Part shown: one piece after another, positions 11,070-22,959 of the stretch | Numbering within the stretch: position 1 is the stretch's first letter | How the letters are laid out: each line of letters opens with the position of its first letter | Origin: Nectonema munidae | Lineage: Eukaryota; Nematomorpha; Nectonematoida; Nectonematidae | Length of the DNA stretch: 64,000 nt | Direction of reading: 5' to 3' | Assembly: GCA_030549495.1 (NCBI GenBank) | Contig: JAUIRK010000461.1 | Span: 724,756-788,755 of the forward strand | The notes under the pieces: model-generated | The model's input: the letters and a program-made list of their open reading frames with translations, nothing else | What the model was told of the DNA's origin: nothing | Databases searched by the model: none | Made by a program: the position numbers and the translations under genes

Positions 11070-12700
11070 ATACTGTATTAATCTGCTAAAAATGTATAAT
11101 TTTTCAAATTTATTTTTTCTTTTTGTGTTTTTGTCGCATTATTTCACTCACTGTGAACGCCATTGGTCTCATTGAATACAAATTTGAGATTGAATATTGA
11201 TTAAAATAATCTTTCATATAAAGTTTAAATTACAAGAGAATTTTTATTGTAGTTATAAAACTTTGGATTTAAAATGGTTTATTTATATTCTGTTCATAGT
11301 TGAGCCGATGCAATAGCTTAAATATTTTTTGACCGTTATTTTCCTCTTTTTAATTCAAATGATGTTATGTAAATGTTTGAAGTTCTATACTAACATTTAA
11401 ACCCGAAATTTCACTACGTTATAATATATATATATATTAACACGTAAACTTATAGACTTTTGCATTGTATAATTAATAACTACTTGCTTTCATAATATAT
11501 AAATTTCATATGTGCCTCCTCATTCTTACATTAAATTGCGAAAAATTTGTTATTTATTATATTCAGAAGTTGCTCAACCTGGTTGCCTAAACCTAAGCCC
11601 AAAAATCTCTTATACTTTTTCTAATACTTCGTTAAACATAGAGTTCATTAAAAATTGCCTTCCTATCTCTTTTCAAAAACATAATAATTTTTACCAAGTT
11701 GTCTTCCAATTTTTATAACTTCAAATCTAACAAGGAGCAATTATAGAAAGTTATAAATTAAAAGCACAATCTAGATAATTGAAAGAATATTCAAAAACAG
11801 AATGACTTTAACCCCGTTTATTATTTCAAATCAAGCACGGAGCAAACTTTTTTATAAAGTATAAACAGTATCAAATTAAATACACCTGAAAGTGTAGCTA
11901 TACTTAAACCACAATGATATTTACACCGTTTTCTCCCATCATAGATGGAGCAAATTTTATCCTAAACGGTAGTAATATGTAATTGATTATAGTGAATATT
12001 ACTATGATAGATTAGTGGATTGCTTTATCCTTTTGAGGTTTAGAAAGATTATACTAGATAAAATTATAAGAATTTATTGGATTACTCAATTCTTTTGTGA
12101 GTATAGAAGATAACGTGTAAAAATTTTAAGGTGTTGTCTCCCGTGTTCAACCCCTTGAGGTTATAGAAGATACTATCTATATACATATATAGAGTAGAAG
12201 AGATATTTGTGTACAATAAGAGTTAATTAAGCAGATTTAGGGCTATATAAGAACAAAATAAGTGAAGATTTTAGTCTGATTCAGTAACCCCAACTAAAAC
12301 GGCAACAATCTTAAAACCGGGACATCAAAATAAAAAATAAATTTGTAGTCCCAATTTTAAGGAGATAGTTAATATGTAAAAATAAATAAATCTTTTTTAA
12401 TTTTGTTAAGTGTGATGCTTTAATTGCTACATAAAAAAAGTAATGAATTCTCTTTCTCCTGTTTTTTTGCTCTAAATTTATTCTCTGATATTTGTATTTA
12501 TTCTTATTTAATTTATTTTTTAAGATTTCAATTTTTACATTTGCTTTTCGTATAATAAAAAATTATTAGTTTTTTTAGATTCGAATACCCAAAGATGTGT
12601 TTTAAATTCTTTGGACACTCGCAAAAAGCATTTTATATCAAATAAGAATATACATTATTTTTTAAAATTTATCTTTAGTTTTTACTTAAGTTTAACAGAT
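11070..12700. other. Stretch with no recognised feature
   Basis: AT-rich non-coding DNA. The frame at 11,512-11,718 has no known motif and is not supported as a gene. Confidence 0.35.
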
Positions 12701-12710
12701 CCTTTATATA

Positions 12711-14070
12711 ATTACAGTGTTGCCAGGCATATTTTATCAAAAATCCGTAGACGCAAAATTTTGGGTGGTCCGAGGCTCTTCATTTTTATTATATCTCTAA
12801 GTAATAGTATCCCAAATCGTGAAATTTTTTAAGTATGGTGCCTTTTTACATATAGTAAATCACTGAAAACTATATTTTATTCTAAAATCAACATAAACAA
12901 AATAAAAAATTGAATTAAACTATAGAAAAATGAAAACACAATATTTATAATAAAAAAAGTAACGAAAAAAATGATGAAAAATGCAATATATTACACTGCC
13001 TTGATTGCCTTAAATATTCCATCACTTAGGGGTTACACTTGTAGAATTGATAACACTTTCTTGAGGCTCGTATTTATAACATGATTCTGCTCGATCATTG
13101 TTTTTGATGTGTAATTGGCCTGAGGTGGTATCTAAATCAAGCTGGTTCCTTTTATCAGTTTTTATATTGTTAATCATGCTGTAATGGAAAAAACATAAGA
13201 TATAGCAAATAAAAAACGGATTTGAAGTAATTTCATACTTGAAGAAGCGTTCACAATCGGCAATAAAAATAAAAGTGGAAACCTGAATTTTTCATCTGAA
13301 GTTTGCACTTTCGCAAGCTTTCCCAAAAAAGATCAACCTCAAAATTCTCAAAGCCATCAGGAAATTTGAAAAACTGATAATCTAAAAACTCATCAGTCAG
13401 TTTATCTATTTCATCAGTTTTTACGATATGAGGAAATCTAACTTAAGCATGTACTTAAACTTTTGGCGATGGATGAGTCTGGAGAGAGTCTTGGCAATAA
13501 CTCGGTAAAATGGTCAGAAATGAGAAAAGATAAATTATGCTCAACTAGCCAGTTTCAAAATATAACTTCTCATTTTTTCACGGGATCATCATTTTCTTTT
13601 TTTTCATAAAAAGATTGAAAGCTTTTTTCTATATTTTTTGCATTTTTCATGCGAATAACTGTTTTAGCATGCTTTTCGAGATCAAATCCACCACTTACAA
13701 CCAACAATTTCTTAGAACATAAAATACAAAATGCTGAGCCTTCCAAACCACCTTTTTTGAGCCAATCTAATTTCTTTTCCCTCTCTTTTTTGTAAGATTG
13801 ATCATATTTTCTCGTTTTAAGTTTTTTAGGAGAAAAAACTTCAGAAACATAATTATCGGAATCAGACATAGTCTTGAAATTTAATATAAAAAAATATATT
13901 TTGTTTAAAAATTGGCGCTCTCATTTCAGTATTTAAAACCAAGAAAAATAAAATGAAGAAAAATTTTTTTTTATGATTTTATTAAAAGCTAAAAAAATTC
14001 GAAGAACCGAAAAATCTGGAAGAGTCAAAAATTCGTTCGGAAAAATCCGTAGATCTGGCAACACTGTAAT
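12711..14070 (-). mobile_element. Internally deleted hAT element (1.36 kb) with BED-type N-terminus
   Basis: The ends form a perfect 16 bp inverted repeat, ATTACAGTGTTGCCAG at 12,711-12,726 and its complement at 14,055-14,070, the CAGTGTTGCCAG end known from many hAT elements. Flanking 8 bp duplications are not clean. On the minus strand an ATG at 13,869 opens a 99-codon frame with YKKEREKKLDWLKKGG, then AFCILCSKKLL and DLEKHAKTV, a BED-like zinc finger in which the last histidine seems to be lost (IRMKN). The text continues after a frame change with HNLSFLISDHFTELLPRLSP and DSSIAKSL, the conserved helical region after the finger in this hAT subgroup. The whole catalytic domain is missing: an internally deleted, non-autonomous derivative. 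Confidence 0.85.
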
Positions 14071-14284
14071 TAAACATTTTCTATGCAATTTATTTAAAAA
14101 ATTAAATTAGGGCTTACTTGTAATTAATATTCTAAAATATAGCAATTATAAGAGTTTTAATTTTGACCTTGAGAATTTATGTGGAAATTTGATTCATCTC
14201 CCTTAATCATATTTGATTGCTTATAAAAATTTAAATTTCGATAATTTGAGCAAAAAGTCAATTGACCTTTATGGATTAGTGGTT

Positions 14285-14365
14285 TGCGCAGCTCTGATTT
14301 TTCGTACTGCAATGACTGCATCAAAATGGAATTTAGCTGCGCTGTACGGAAAAATCGCGTTTAGC
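14285..14365. other. Short compound palindrome
   Basis: GCGCAGCT and ATTTTTCGTAC (from about 14,286) are followed within 60 bases by AGCTGCGC and GTACGGAAAAAT, two overlapping inverted pairs. It could be a small foldback relic or one end of an unrecognised MITE. Confidence 0.35.
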
Positions 14366-14617
14366 AAAGTTAAAAAAAATCAATTTTTGATAGTTTTAAG
14401 TTTCTTTCACTTGGCAAACTAATTGCCATTAAGCAGAAAATATTTCAAGTAATTTTTGATAGCTTTATAATCATCACAATATATTAGTGTATTCTAATAT
14501 ACTTATTGAATTAGCATTTTAAAACTAATTAAAAGTTTTCTTAAAAGGTCTTATATCTTCAACAGGATTCAAACAATTTCTTATTTTTGATACTTGAAAT
14601 AGAACTTGTGCATTTTT

Positions 14618-14848
14618 TCAATAAAATTTTTTGACCAGAAATAATTTTACATGTATGCTTTGCCATACTTGTACTTTTTTACCTTTATTTTTAAAAACTT
14701 GATAACATTTGTTGCAAGTTACATATACTAAATCTTCTTTTATTCCATTCACTATCCCAAAATTGTCCCTTATTTCTGATTTAGCATTAATCAAAAATGT
14801 CAACTTATATTGCTTTAAGTGCAATTTTTCAATGCTTGTATTATTCAT
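14618..14848 (-). pseudogene. hAT BED zinc-finger fragment
   Basis: A 76-codon minus-strand frame begins at an ATG at 14,848. It includes DNFGIVNGIKEDLVYVTCNK then CYQVFKNKGKK, matching the first half of a BED finger as found at the start of ZBED-type hAT transposases (C-x2-C followed by an F-x-GK turn). The distal histidine pair is not clear, and nothing of the catalytic domain follows downstream, so it is a relic separate from the element ending at 14,070. Confidence 0.5.
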
Positions 14849-15565
14849 CAGTATAACCAGATATAATATATATTTATGGCAAGAATTTATTGAATATAAA
14901 TGGAATTAAGAATTTTAATTAAAGTTTGAAAATAGTGAACGATTTTCGCAATATTTTTACTTCATAATGAGCGGTTTTTGAATTTCACTAGGTGATTTTG
15001 ACAAAAAGATCGAGAAACTATCCTACATTACATCATACATATATCGTATCTTCCTTATGCAAGGAATTTCTTCTAGAACTATCTGTCAACTTGATTTAAT
15101 TGTTCAATTACTTACTGTTATGTGGTCAGTTAGAAATAGTACTTCACTTTATCATATGCAGTGTGGAAGTTAAGTCCAACCTGCATTCAAATGCATGTTA
15201 CGCACTTCTACTACACCAATTTAAGAACTTAAAAACTGCATCTGCGCTGCTTTTTTTTAAAACCCTTTTACTGCAACTGCACGACGCAGACTTCTAAATA
15301 ACTATCTAAAATGAATGTACATTATACGAGATTTAATCGTATGTGTACAGGGTTTGGGAGTCAAAGGGAAAATATCCGACTCTCAATCCTAGTACTACAA
15401 AAATTCAGCTCCAACGCCAAATACTGTATATGCCGGTGTGTAAGTCAACCCCCAATTTTATAACAAAATCGTAAAAAAAAATATATGTTCTTTGTGTAAG
15501 TCGACCCAGGATTTCAAACAAGAAGTAAGTTTAAGCATAGAAGAAATTGAAAGTAGATCTATAGC

Positions 15566-18049
15566 GGCCACTCAAGGGAAACGGAAAACCTGACCGCTAT
15601 TCACAGGTGGTCGTAATACACAGGTTAAAAATAATTGTACTTCTTATTTCGTATTTAAAAGATTGTGTGGAATTTATTAACTAGGCACTTGTCTCTAAAA
15701 AATCATTAATAAACGAAAAAATTTATTATAGTGTAGAAAGAGCATTCTTTTTATAAAAATAAACTGCATAGAATAGCAAACCTAAGATGAAAATATTAAA
15801 AGTAAAATTAATAAAAACCAGAAGAGCATTTTATTAATAAAAAATTTAATAGTGATGTAGGTTATGTATGATGGAGGCTTACATTATTCTTTTTCAAAAT
15901 ATAGTAATCAGATATCTTTGACTGTTTGACATTTTGTTTTTGTAACTGTGATTCTTGATCTACTGCATCATTCAACTCTATGCATTTTTCGAGTACTTTA
16001 GTGGAGCCTTTGTGTATCGCGAATGCCTGTATTTCAGAAATACTTTTACTCACATCCCCAAGGTTTTTGTACTGGAGTTTATGTGAGCCTTCATCATCTT
16101 CTTCGCTGATTTCATCATTTCTTGATTGAGTTAAAGTCGGTGCTGAAAATCTTCCACAGTTGAAGGGTGATTATGATCAGTTGTCACCAGTAAAGCATCG
16201 AATCCAACGAATTCATCTAAACTCATTTGCAAATTTTCTCGACAAATAGTCTCTATATCATCATTCTCTCATCAACTCTACTTTCAGCGTCTTCACAACC
16301 AACTCCACGTCTTTGGCTGGATTGTGCCTGCCCTTATTTCCCCCATGCTTCGTGAAGCCAATAAATAGCTTGAAGATCAGTGCGTCGCAACAGATCAGAA
16401 GCCGTCAACTCCTGTTCTTGTTTCATTCGACTAATTATACCTTGCAGCTGCCGCTTCCTGAAATTCAATTTGACCGCGTGTATTATTCCTTGATCCATTG
16501 GCTGAATGATGGAAGAAGTGTTAGGAGGAAGGAAAACAGGTTTTATATTAGAAAACTCTAAACGAGGATACTCCTCGTTAGATCTCTCGTAATAATGTCC
16601 AGCAACATTAGGATCTTTCGGCTTTGGGACTGCATTTATTTGTTTTTTTTTCATAAAAAGTTCAAAAAGATTGCTAGTCATCCAAGCCTTTTTGTTTGCG
16701 TGGTAATCTACCGGAAGATCTTTATGTTGTATTTTTCCAAAGCAACGGAGTTTAAATGATTTGCCAATGAACATTGGACGTTCTTTTTCAGAGAATTAGC
16801 ACACAATATAAGAGTGATACGCTCCTTCGAACGTTTTCCACCAAAACAGCCCGTTCCTTTGAAGTGTAACGTTGTGTCAGCAGACATTTTTAAAAAAAAG
16901 CCCAGTTTCGTTCCATGTTGAACATGTTACGAGCATCATAATTGGAACAGTTTTTGGGTAGTTTCTGATTCCCGTCTCCTACAACATTCTTATCAACTCC
17001 GCCACTTTTTCGATTCATCTTACCGAACACTATGCTATGCCTACGACGAAAGGCTTCTAGCCAACCATTTGATGCTTTAAAATCAAGTTTCAACTGAACT
17101 GCAATCTCTTTGGCTTTTTCCTGAAGCAGAGGACCGCTCAAAGGTAGCAACCTAGCCGAACTTTTTTAAACCATTCAAAAAGGATTGCGTTTAATTGATC
17201 GTTTGACATTTTTCGTGCTTTTTGCTTACGATCGTTTGGTCTTTTATTTTGAAATTCATCAATCTACTCCAGCTTATTCTTTATAATGTTCAAAATCTGA
17301 GTTTTACCGCAACGAAGTCCTCCAATAAAAAGTCTTTGAACAATGGAACGCGCGCTCAACTTTTCTTTTTCGTGCATCATTATCACCTCAATCTTTTGTT
17401 CAAGAGAAAGTGAATTGCGAATTTTAGAAGACTTTGGAGTGTTTGCAGGCATACCAGAATAATGAAATTTATATAACAAATAAAATGTTTAGGCGTTCAT
17501 GTTATAGAATAGGATGGAAATAATTGACGACACGCAAATGAATGAATTAAACAGATGTTTATGTGTACGATGTGTAATGAAAAATGAACTACAGACACGC
17601 ATCGAATTATGACGATTTGTTTTCTCAAGTACAAGGCTCCTGTTTCATATCTAAATGACCACACTAGAATGTAGACTGCATAGAAGAGAAAAGCGCTCAA
17701 ACAACGAAAATGTCCATCATTATTTTGTTACTGATTTAAGTTCTACAAATGAAGATACATATGTGTCTATGTGCTTTATACTTTTCTCCCAGAACCCAAT
17801 ACATATGCACAATTATATGTCTTTGATTGGAAGATACATCTGTAACTTGTGAACAAGATAATCTATCCTTCACTTGATATTTCTTTGCAAAATACTTCGT
17901 GGCAGCTTGGCCGTTAACTACATCAAGAAGTGGACGTTGGTCGCGTTTAGCAGGTGGCTGCTATTCACAGGGTGTATTGTGTAGTAATTCTATCCGGGGT
18001 ATATTTAAATGGCCGTTATAAGAGGTGGTCGTTAAAGCAGGTTTGACTG
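15566..18049 (-). mobile_element. Inner Tigger/pogo element, nearly complete but decayed
   Basis: The right end, read as reverse complement, is CAGTCAAACCTGCTTTAACG followed by ACCACC, the classic Tigger end, next to TA. The left end is poorly preserved around 15,566-15,620 (GCGGCCACTCAAGG, then CCTGACCGCTATTCACAGG). It lies inside the outer Tigger, about 140 bp from that element's left end and 520 bp from its right end. It encodes the decayed transposase at 15,862-17,452 on the minus strand. Left boundary +/- 20 bp. Confidence 0.75.
15862..17452 (-). pseudogene. Tigger transposase (CENP-B HTH + DDE_1), frameshifted
   Basis: Reading right to left on the minus strand: from an ATG at 17,452, MPANTPKSSKIRNSLSLEQK then KIEVIMMHEKE is the psq/CENP-B first helix-turn-helix. 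At 17,150-17,040, LLQEKAKEIAVQLKLDFKAS then NGWLEAFRRRHSIVF is the second DNA-binding domain. NMFNMERNWAFF near 16,900 stands where the first catalytic aspartate (N-x-DETGLFFK) is expected and appears altered. From 16,774, FKLRCFGKIQHKDLPVDYHA and KKAWMTSNLF are core DDE_1 text, and FLPPNTSSIIQPMDQGII (about 16,530-16,475) holds the second aspartate motif. A tail at 16,053-15,862 ends SKISDYYILKK. The frame changes about four or five times, so no active protein is made. Confidence 0.85.
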
Positions 18050-18573
18050 TATATAAAATTAAATTTTCGCATGTGTTGTGTATTTCTATTTTACATGTTG
18101 ATTTCGAATAAATGTTCAGAATCCTTCAAATTCTTCGAGTTCATTATCGCTTTCTCCAAATATTTCGTTCCACTCTTCCGTAATTTTATCGTCATATCTC
18201 CTCTTGGCCATCATAATAAACTTCCTCTATGCCTTCATCTTCCCATTCCAAATCGTCTTCGGTTCCATCCAGTGCATTGGAAATGCCGCACTTTTTGAAT
18301 GCACGCTGAACTGTTGTTAGCTGAATCCTAACAACGATCGTACGCAAACGCAAGATCTACCTATCGTGCCCCTAAAAATGATATTTTCATGTGTATTTTT
18401 GTTTAGGAGACATCTTCAATTAGTGTAGCTTCAACGGTATGTATGTCTGTAATTCGCGGGGTTAAACTTAGTATTTTGAAGTTTGCATGTTGTGTTCGTT
18501 GTATAACTCGAGGACGATTTTTTAGGTTAAAATTTAGGTGCTCAAAGGTCGACTTATGCACCGGCATATACGG

Positions 18574-18797
18574 TACCTAAATCCCACTAAATGTAACCCC
18601 AACGCTTAGCTTCTGACTTTTATTCAAGAAGTGGCATACTTTTTGAGCGAGCATAAGCAATTAAGTTATTTAGTATTTCTTCAAACCCGTATCCTAAAAT
18701 TTTGTCGACTATAAAGCGTTGGAATCGTGTATTTAGCTATATTTTTTTATTAAAAAACTTCATTTTGCAAATGTGATGTTCAGATTTTTGAAAGTAA
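18574..18797 (+). promoter_or_regulatory. RPS2 upstream region between Tigger end and start codon
   Basis: Only 224 bp separate the outer Tigger end from the RPS2 ATG. No clear TATA box or polypyrimidine initiator could be picked out with confidence. TTCAG at about 18,778-18,782, 15 bp before the ATG, could be a splice acceptor of a 5' untranslated exon; this is inference. Confidence 0.35.
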
Positions 18798-21700
18798 ATG
18801 CAACAAGGTCAATCACGTGGTGGATTCAGAGGTGGATTTGGCAGTAGAGGAAGACGTGGAAGGGGCAGGGGACGTGGCAGAGGTCCTTTAGTTGAAAAAG
18901 AATGGATTCCTCTTACAAAGCTTGGTCGCTTGGTCAAAGACTCTAAAATCCAAAATGTGGAGGAAATTTTTCTATATTCTATTCCTATAAAAGTTTTTCC
19001 TACTTAATCTCTCATATTTCAAGTGTAATAAGCTCCATATATTTATTTAGGAAGTTGAAATAATACATCATTTTTTGGGCGCTTCTTTGAAAGATGAAGT
19101 ACTTAAAATTATGCCTGTTCAAAAGCAAACTAAAGCAGGGCAAAGAACACGATTCAAGGTTCCTTTTCTTCTCTTGAATTTAGTGCTATTTTAATATCTT
19201 TTATAGGCGCTAGTTGCTGTTGGTGATAATAACGGTCACATTGGTCTTGGAATTAAATGTTCAAAGGAAGTTGCAACTGCTATTAGAGGTGCGATGACTC
19301 TTGCAAAATTGTCCATTGTGCCGGTCAGAAAAGGATATTGGGGCAGTAATATCGGCAAGCCACATACAGTTCCTTGCAAAGTAAGTTTATCTATTTTAAC
19401 CTGTTTTTTGTAATAAAATATTATTATTAATTGTTTCCATAATTGTAATATCTGACTAGACCCTATCTTTCTCGGACAGGAATTTGTTTTTTCGTAATTA
19501 AAAATCACTAAATAGAGGTTGACGTTGTGATAAATTAAAATAGGTTATTTATGAAAGCGGAACAATTAAAGGTCAAAGATCATCCAAAGATTGTATGTGG
19601 GTTAAAACAGTGTATTTCATATGCCTTTAACTCTTGTTCGTTTTCTGATTTATACAAAGAAAATGATTCCGAATTTGAAAAACTCTTGCTACACTCACAC
19701 ATTTGAGGGTGCTTTCTAAAGCAAAAGTTTGAAGCAATAACGTGGAAATAAATTAGCAAATTCTGCAAAGCAAACCAACATGCGTTTTGGTGTCCGTTTC
19801 TTAATCATTTTTGGTGAACATATTTGAATTTGAATTTCCTCAACTTTCCCCTGCAAAGAAAGGAGATTACAGTGCTTCATTGACATAAAAATTGAAAGCT
19901 TTTGATATGAACTGGAATGTTGGCATTCTTAGAATAGAAAAGTTTTGCTCCATTTTCACATCTGAACATATTTGTTGATGAAAATCTTATTAATGTGAGA
20001 GGGATGCAATCATAAAATTGTTAAATCTTGGGATAAAATAACATTTGAAATATAAGAGTTTCGGCACAAATAAAAAAGTAAGACAAACTTGAAGGCAGAC
20101 TTCAAAATATAGCAACACAATGCATATCTCAATGACCTCCGAGTTGAGTGAGTATTAAAAGTAATAAATTGGTAGCAGCAACGAGCAAGATACTTCTTTG
20201 ACGATGAGAGTTGCATTAGCCAAATTTAGACAAAGCAGATGCATCCATGCGATTGATTTGTTGATTGCATTATTCACACAATTTTTTAATAAACAATTTA
20301 TTCGCCTATATGTTGATTTATTTTTTTAAATGAGGCCACGAACTATTAAAAAATGATAAAGAGACCGCTACGCCGAAAATTTTAATAAAGTTTGTGAACC
20401 ACTGTTCTTACTCAACAAGAACAAAATCATTCATAATAAAACTGATCATTCTTTTGTCCGCTATTATTTTTACACTTATTTTCTTCGCTTTTTCATTCAT
20501 CTTCAGTTGTGTTTGCTCGGTGTATCCTTTAGTTAGAAGTTGATATGAAATTTTTAGCATCGCAAAAAAGAAGTTGCGGTTGGATACATTTTTCTTCATG
20601 CATTGTGTCGTTATATTTTGCAGTCTGTCATTCTTACTTTTTTATTTAAGAATATGCCGAAACTCTTATATTTCAATTGTTATTTTATCGCAAGATTTAA
20701 CAATTTTATGATTGCATCCCTCTCACATTAAGTAAATTATCTGTAAACCGAAGTAATAGAAATTTCCAAGATGGCGTTCCCGTTTTACCTTTTAACTGCA
20801 TCATACACCAAGAAGTTCTGTGTACCAAAGTTGGGTTAAAAGAACTCAATGATGTGGCATAAACCGTCACTAAGGTAATCTGCTATCAGCACGAGCACTG
20901 CACAAATGTGAATTTACCTTAGTCAACTCCTCTTACGATGGATTGTTAATCTTCAATAATGTACGTTGATTTAGTCGAGGAAAAGTTCTTGAACAATTTG
21001 TTTAGTGGCATTAGAGATAAAGCTTTATCTAAACATGAAAAATAATATAGACTTTCTTGAACTAGATAATACTGCCTGGCTCAGTTAACTAATGTTTTTT
21101 ACTGATCTATCAATGCATTAAATGAGCTATAAAGTTATGGTAAAAGTATTGATGTTATGTTTTGATTTATCAAAGCTTTTGAATGTAAACTTAATATTTT
21201 CCAACATGATTTAGAAACTGAAAATTATAAATACTTTGAGAGACTGCAAAAGAACTGTACAAAATTAGGCTATCTTGAATACTGAAAAGGCTTATTTTTT
21301 AACACGAATTTTCATAAAGATTTGCCAATTTCAGGAGCTTGAAGAATTACTGTTTTGCATAAAATATCCTGACAAGATAAATTTTACCAAACTGATAATA
21401 GATTTGTTTGAATGGCTAAACAACAATAATTTGTAAATGAAGTTAGTAGAATTTCAATCCAGTTCCATTTGGAAACAAAAGTTTATCAGTTTTAGGGCAG
21501 ATTTAGAAAAACGTGAACAAGACAGATTGCATGGGTCTACAGGAATCGGTTAAACGATGATGCTAGTTTCGCCTGTGTATTAATAAAAACAAGATATAAA
21601 CCTAATTTCAAAGAGGGGGTATATCATGTTTTCTCATGATTGAGGAAAAATTATTTTGCAAAATTTCAAAAATAAACTTTACGAATTTTACAAATTCACA

Positions 21701-22371
21701 TTATACATGAATCAAAAAAGAACACACTCGAAGTAAAAATGGTATAGGATGAATATTAAATAGTTTTAAGAAGAACTTTTTCCAAAAAATTAAGGCTTGT
21801 TACTCTTTTGATAGATGACTGTTTCTATTTAAAGCAATTTATTTTGGTGTAGGTAACCGGAAAATGTGGAAGCGTGGTTGTTCGATTAATACCAGCTCCT
21901 AGAGGAACAGGAATAGTAGCAGCAAATGTTTCTAAACGACTTTTAATGATGGCTGGTATTGAAGATTGCTACACGTCATGCAGAGGAGCTACATCTACTT
22001 TGGGGAATTTTGGTAAAATTTTCTCTTATTATTTATTCAACTCTTCATACTTCCACAATACCCATTTCAAGTTTCCTTGTTAAATTCGAAAGAAATTGTG
22101 GAGATAATAATGTTTAATGCTCTCATCCATTTTTCATATTTATTATGAAAAATCATTAAGACTTAATATATTTATAAAAAATGTTTTTTTCAGAATATAA
22201 TTCAATGTTGGATTTATTTCTTTAGCTAAAGCAACTTTCGATGCAATTACCAAAACGTACTGCTATTTGACTCCTGATTTATGGTCAGAAAGCCCGCTAT
22301 CAGATACTCCTTTTGATGTGCATTCGGAATTTTTACTTGATGCTGCATTTAAGACTGCGACTGTCAAATAG
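18798..22371 (+). CDS. RPS2: 40S ribosomal protein uS5 (RPS2), five coding exons
   Basis: RPS2 (uS5) is a core protein of the small ribosomal subunit near the mRNA entry and decoding region, acting in the cytosol after nucleolar assembly. Exons by GT-AG rules: 18,798-18,992; 19,051-19,158; 19,207-19,380; 21,853-22,012; 22,226-22,371 (stop TAG at 22,369). Phases agree at every junction, and the product is about 260 residues. Residues 8-29 form an RG-rich tail ([20 protein letters not shown]), the usual arginine-methylation region but without the longer glycine/alanine leader of vertebrates. [61 protein letters not shown] and [11 protein letters not shown] are diagnostic uS5 motifs. ATG at 18,798 is the first in frame. 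Introns are 58, 48, 2,472 and 213 bp; the third is swollen by repeats. No break is seen, so it is probably functional. Confidence 0.97.
19720..20400. repeat. Repeat family S, copy 1 (diverged relative of 27.5-28.1 kb)
   Basis: Several blocks match 27,590-28,060 in the same order and orientation. Examples: TGGCATTCTTAGA at about 19,920 and 27,792; AATTTAGACAAAG at about 20,222 and 27,875; ATAAACAATT and AAATGAGGCC/AAATGAGACC near the end. The block order is interrupted by the left arm of the foldback element at 19,989. The segment is non-coding here, with many stops. Confidence 0.6.
19989..20732. mobile_element. Foldback element with ~135 bp inverted repeats in RPS2 intron 3
   Basis: Left arm starts TTAATGTGAGAGGGATGCAA at about 19,990. 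The right arm ends at about 20,732 with the exact complement (TTGCATCCCTCTCACATTAA). Similarity between the arms continues inward for about 135 bp (AATAAAAAAGTAAGA, CAAAATATA, ACACAATGCAT) with small gaps. Total length is about 744 bp, with no coding capacity of its own. The outermost TTAA is palindromic, so it could be a TTAA target duplication or part of the arms. Long arms fit a foldback or MULE-like MITE; the class is undecided. Confidence 0.7.
20820..21560 (+). pseudogene. hAT (GTF2IRD2/ZBED5-like) transposase relic in RPS2 intron 3
   Basis: Plus-strand text in shifting frames reads [10 protein letters not shown] (about 20,970), then [18 protein letters not shown] (about 21,075-21,135), [20 protein letters not shown] and [19 protein letters not shown] (about 21,165-21,285). 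This is the order found in the C-terminal half of hAT-derived proteins such as GTF2IRD2 and ZBED5 (VRWLSRGKVL, WLSDLAFLTDI-HLN-LN, IKAFKCKL). It goes on with [19 protein letters not shown]. Many stops and frameshifts are present, so it is an old copy. Confidence 0.7.
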
Positions 22372-22377
22372 TTTTTA

Positions 22378-22383
22378 AATAAA
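22378..22383 (+). terminator. RPS2: Polyadenylation signal of RPS2
   Basis: AATAAA begins seven bases after the TAG stop codon, so the 3' untranslated region is probably very short. Confidence 0.7.
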
Positions 22384-22389
22384 TATTGA

Positions 22390-22955
22390 TTGTTTGATTT
22401 AACATTGTTTTTCGTTTAAGCTCAGTTAAGTAGCTAAGATTGTGGGTTTTTTTATACAGACAAGAAGAAAAATATCCTGCATTTTTCCTGAGGTGGAACT
22501 ACTCTCAATTTTGATTTATTATTGCGATAAAAACCAAGCACCGATATCGATTGGAAGTTCAAAGTGATTTGCGTTATGCATTGTCTTTTTTAAAACTTAG
22601 AGTTAAGGAATTTGTCTTATTCATCTCACGTATTAATACGAACAATCCTTTTTCATTTTATATATATTTTTTTAAAAAAAATTGGATTTGGCAGTTATTA
22701 TATAAAAAGAAAAACATTTTTTACATATATAGCTATAAGCGCGTTCAGTAAGCAAAACGATTGACTATTTTAAACGTCAAGGTGAATGATTGCACAAATC
22801 CAGGTTTGATAATTTATGAATGTTTATGCAAAATACCCTATTTATGACGTGCTATTTTTATTTCTACAGTGACAGGGGGCTTCTTTTTTCTTAAAATTTT
22901 GAATATTTTTAGAAAATTCTCACATGAACCTACTAAATAATTGATTGCGAATCTG
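22390..22955. other. Stretch with no recognised feature
   Basis: AT-rich DNA downstream of RPS2. The frame at 22,551-22,751 has no recognisable motif. Confidence 0.35.
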
Positions 22956-22959
22956 AAGG

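Larger units (their letters stand above)
15424..18573 (-). mobile_element. Outer Tigger/pogo element, internally deleted and carrying a nested Tigger
   Basis: The ends are inverted: left CTGTATATGCCGGTGTGTAA from 15,424, right as reverse complement CCGTATATGCCGGTGCATAA ending at 18,573, each bounded by the dinucleotide TA expected for the pogo/Tc1-mariner superfamily. Between 18,325 and 18,110 the minus strand still codes for the transposase C-terminus: TVQRAFKKCGISNALDGTED, then DLEWED, and after a frameshift WNEIFGESDNELEEF. The N-terminal part is absent: the promoter-side end runs almost directly into the C-terminus. So the outer copy was already deleted internally. It was then invaded by the inner Tigger (about 15,566-18,049). 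Its right end lies only 224 bp upstream of the RPS2 start codon. Confidence 0.85.
19381..21852 (+). other. RPS2: RPS2 intron 3 (2,472 bp) loaded with repeats
   Basis: Donor GTAAGT at 19,381 and acceptor GTGTAG ending at 21,852. The other introns of the gene are 48-213 bp. The excess is explained by a foldback element (19,989-20,732), a segment related to 27.5-28.1 kb (19,720-20,400) and a hAT transposase relic (20,820-21,560). Transcription of a ribosomal-protein gene through this intron would yield a stable hairpin from the foldback arms. Confidence 0.85.
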
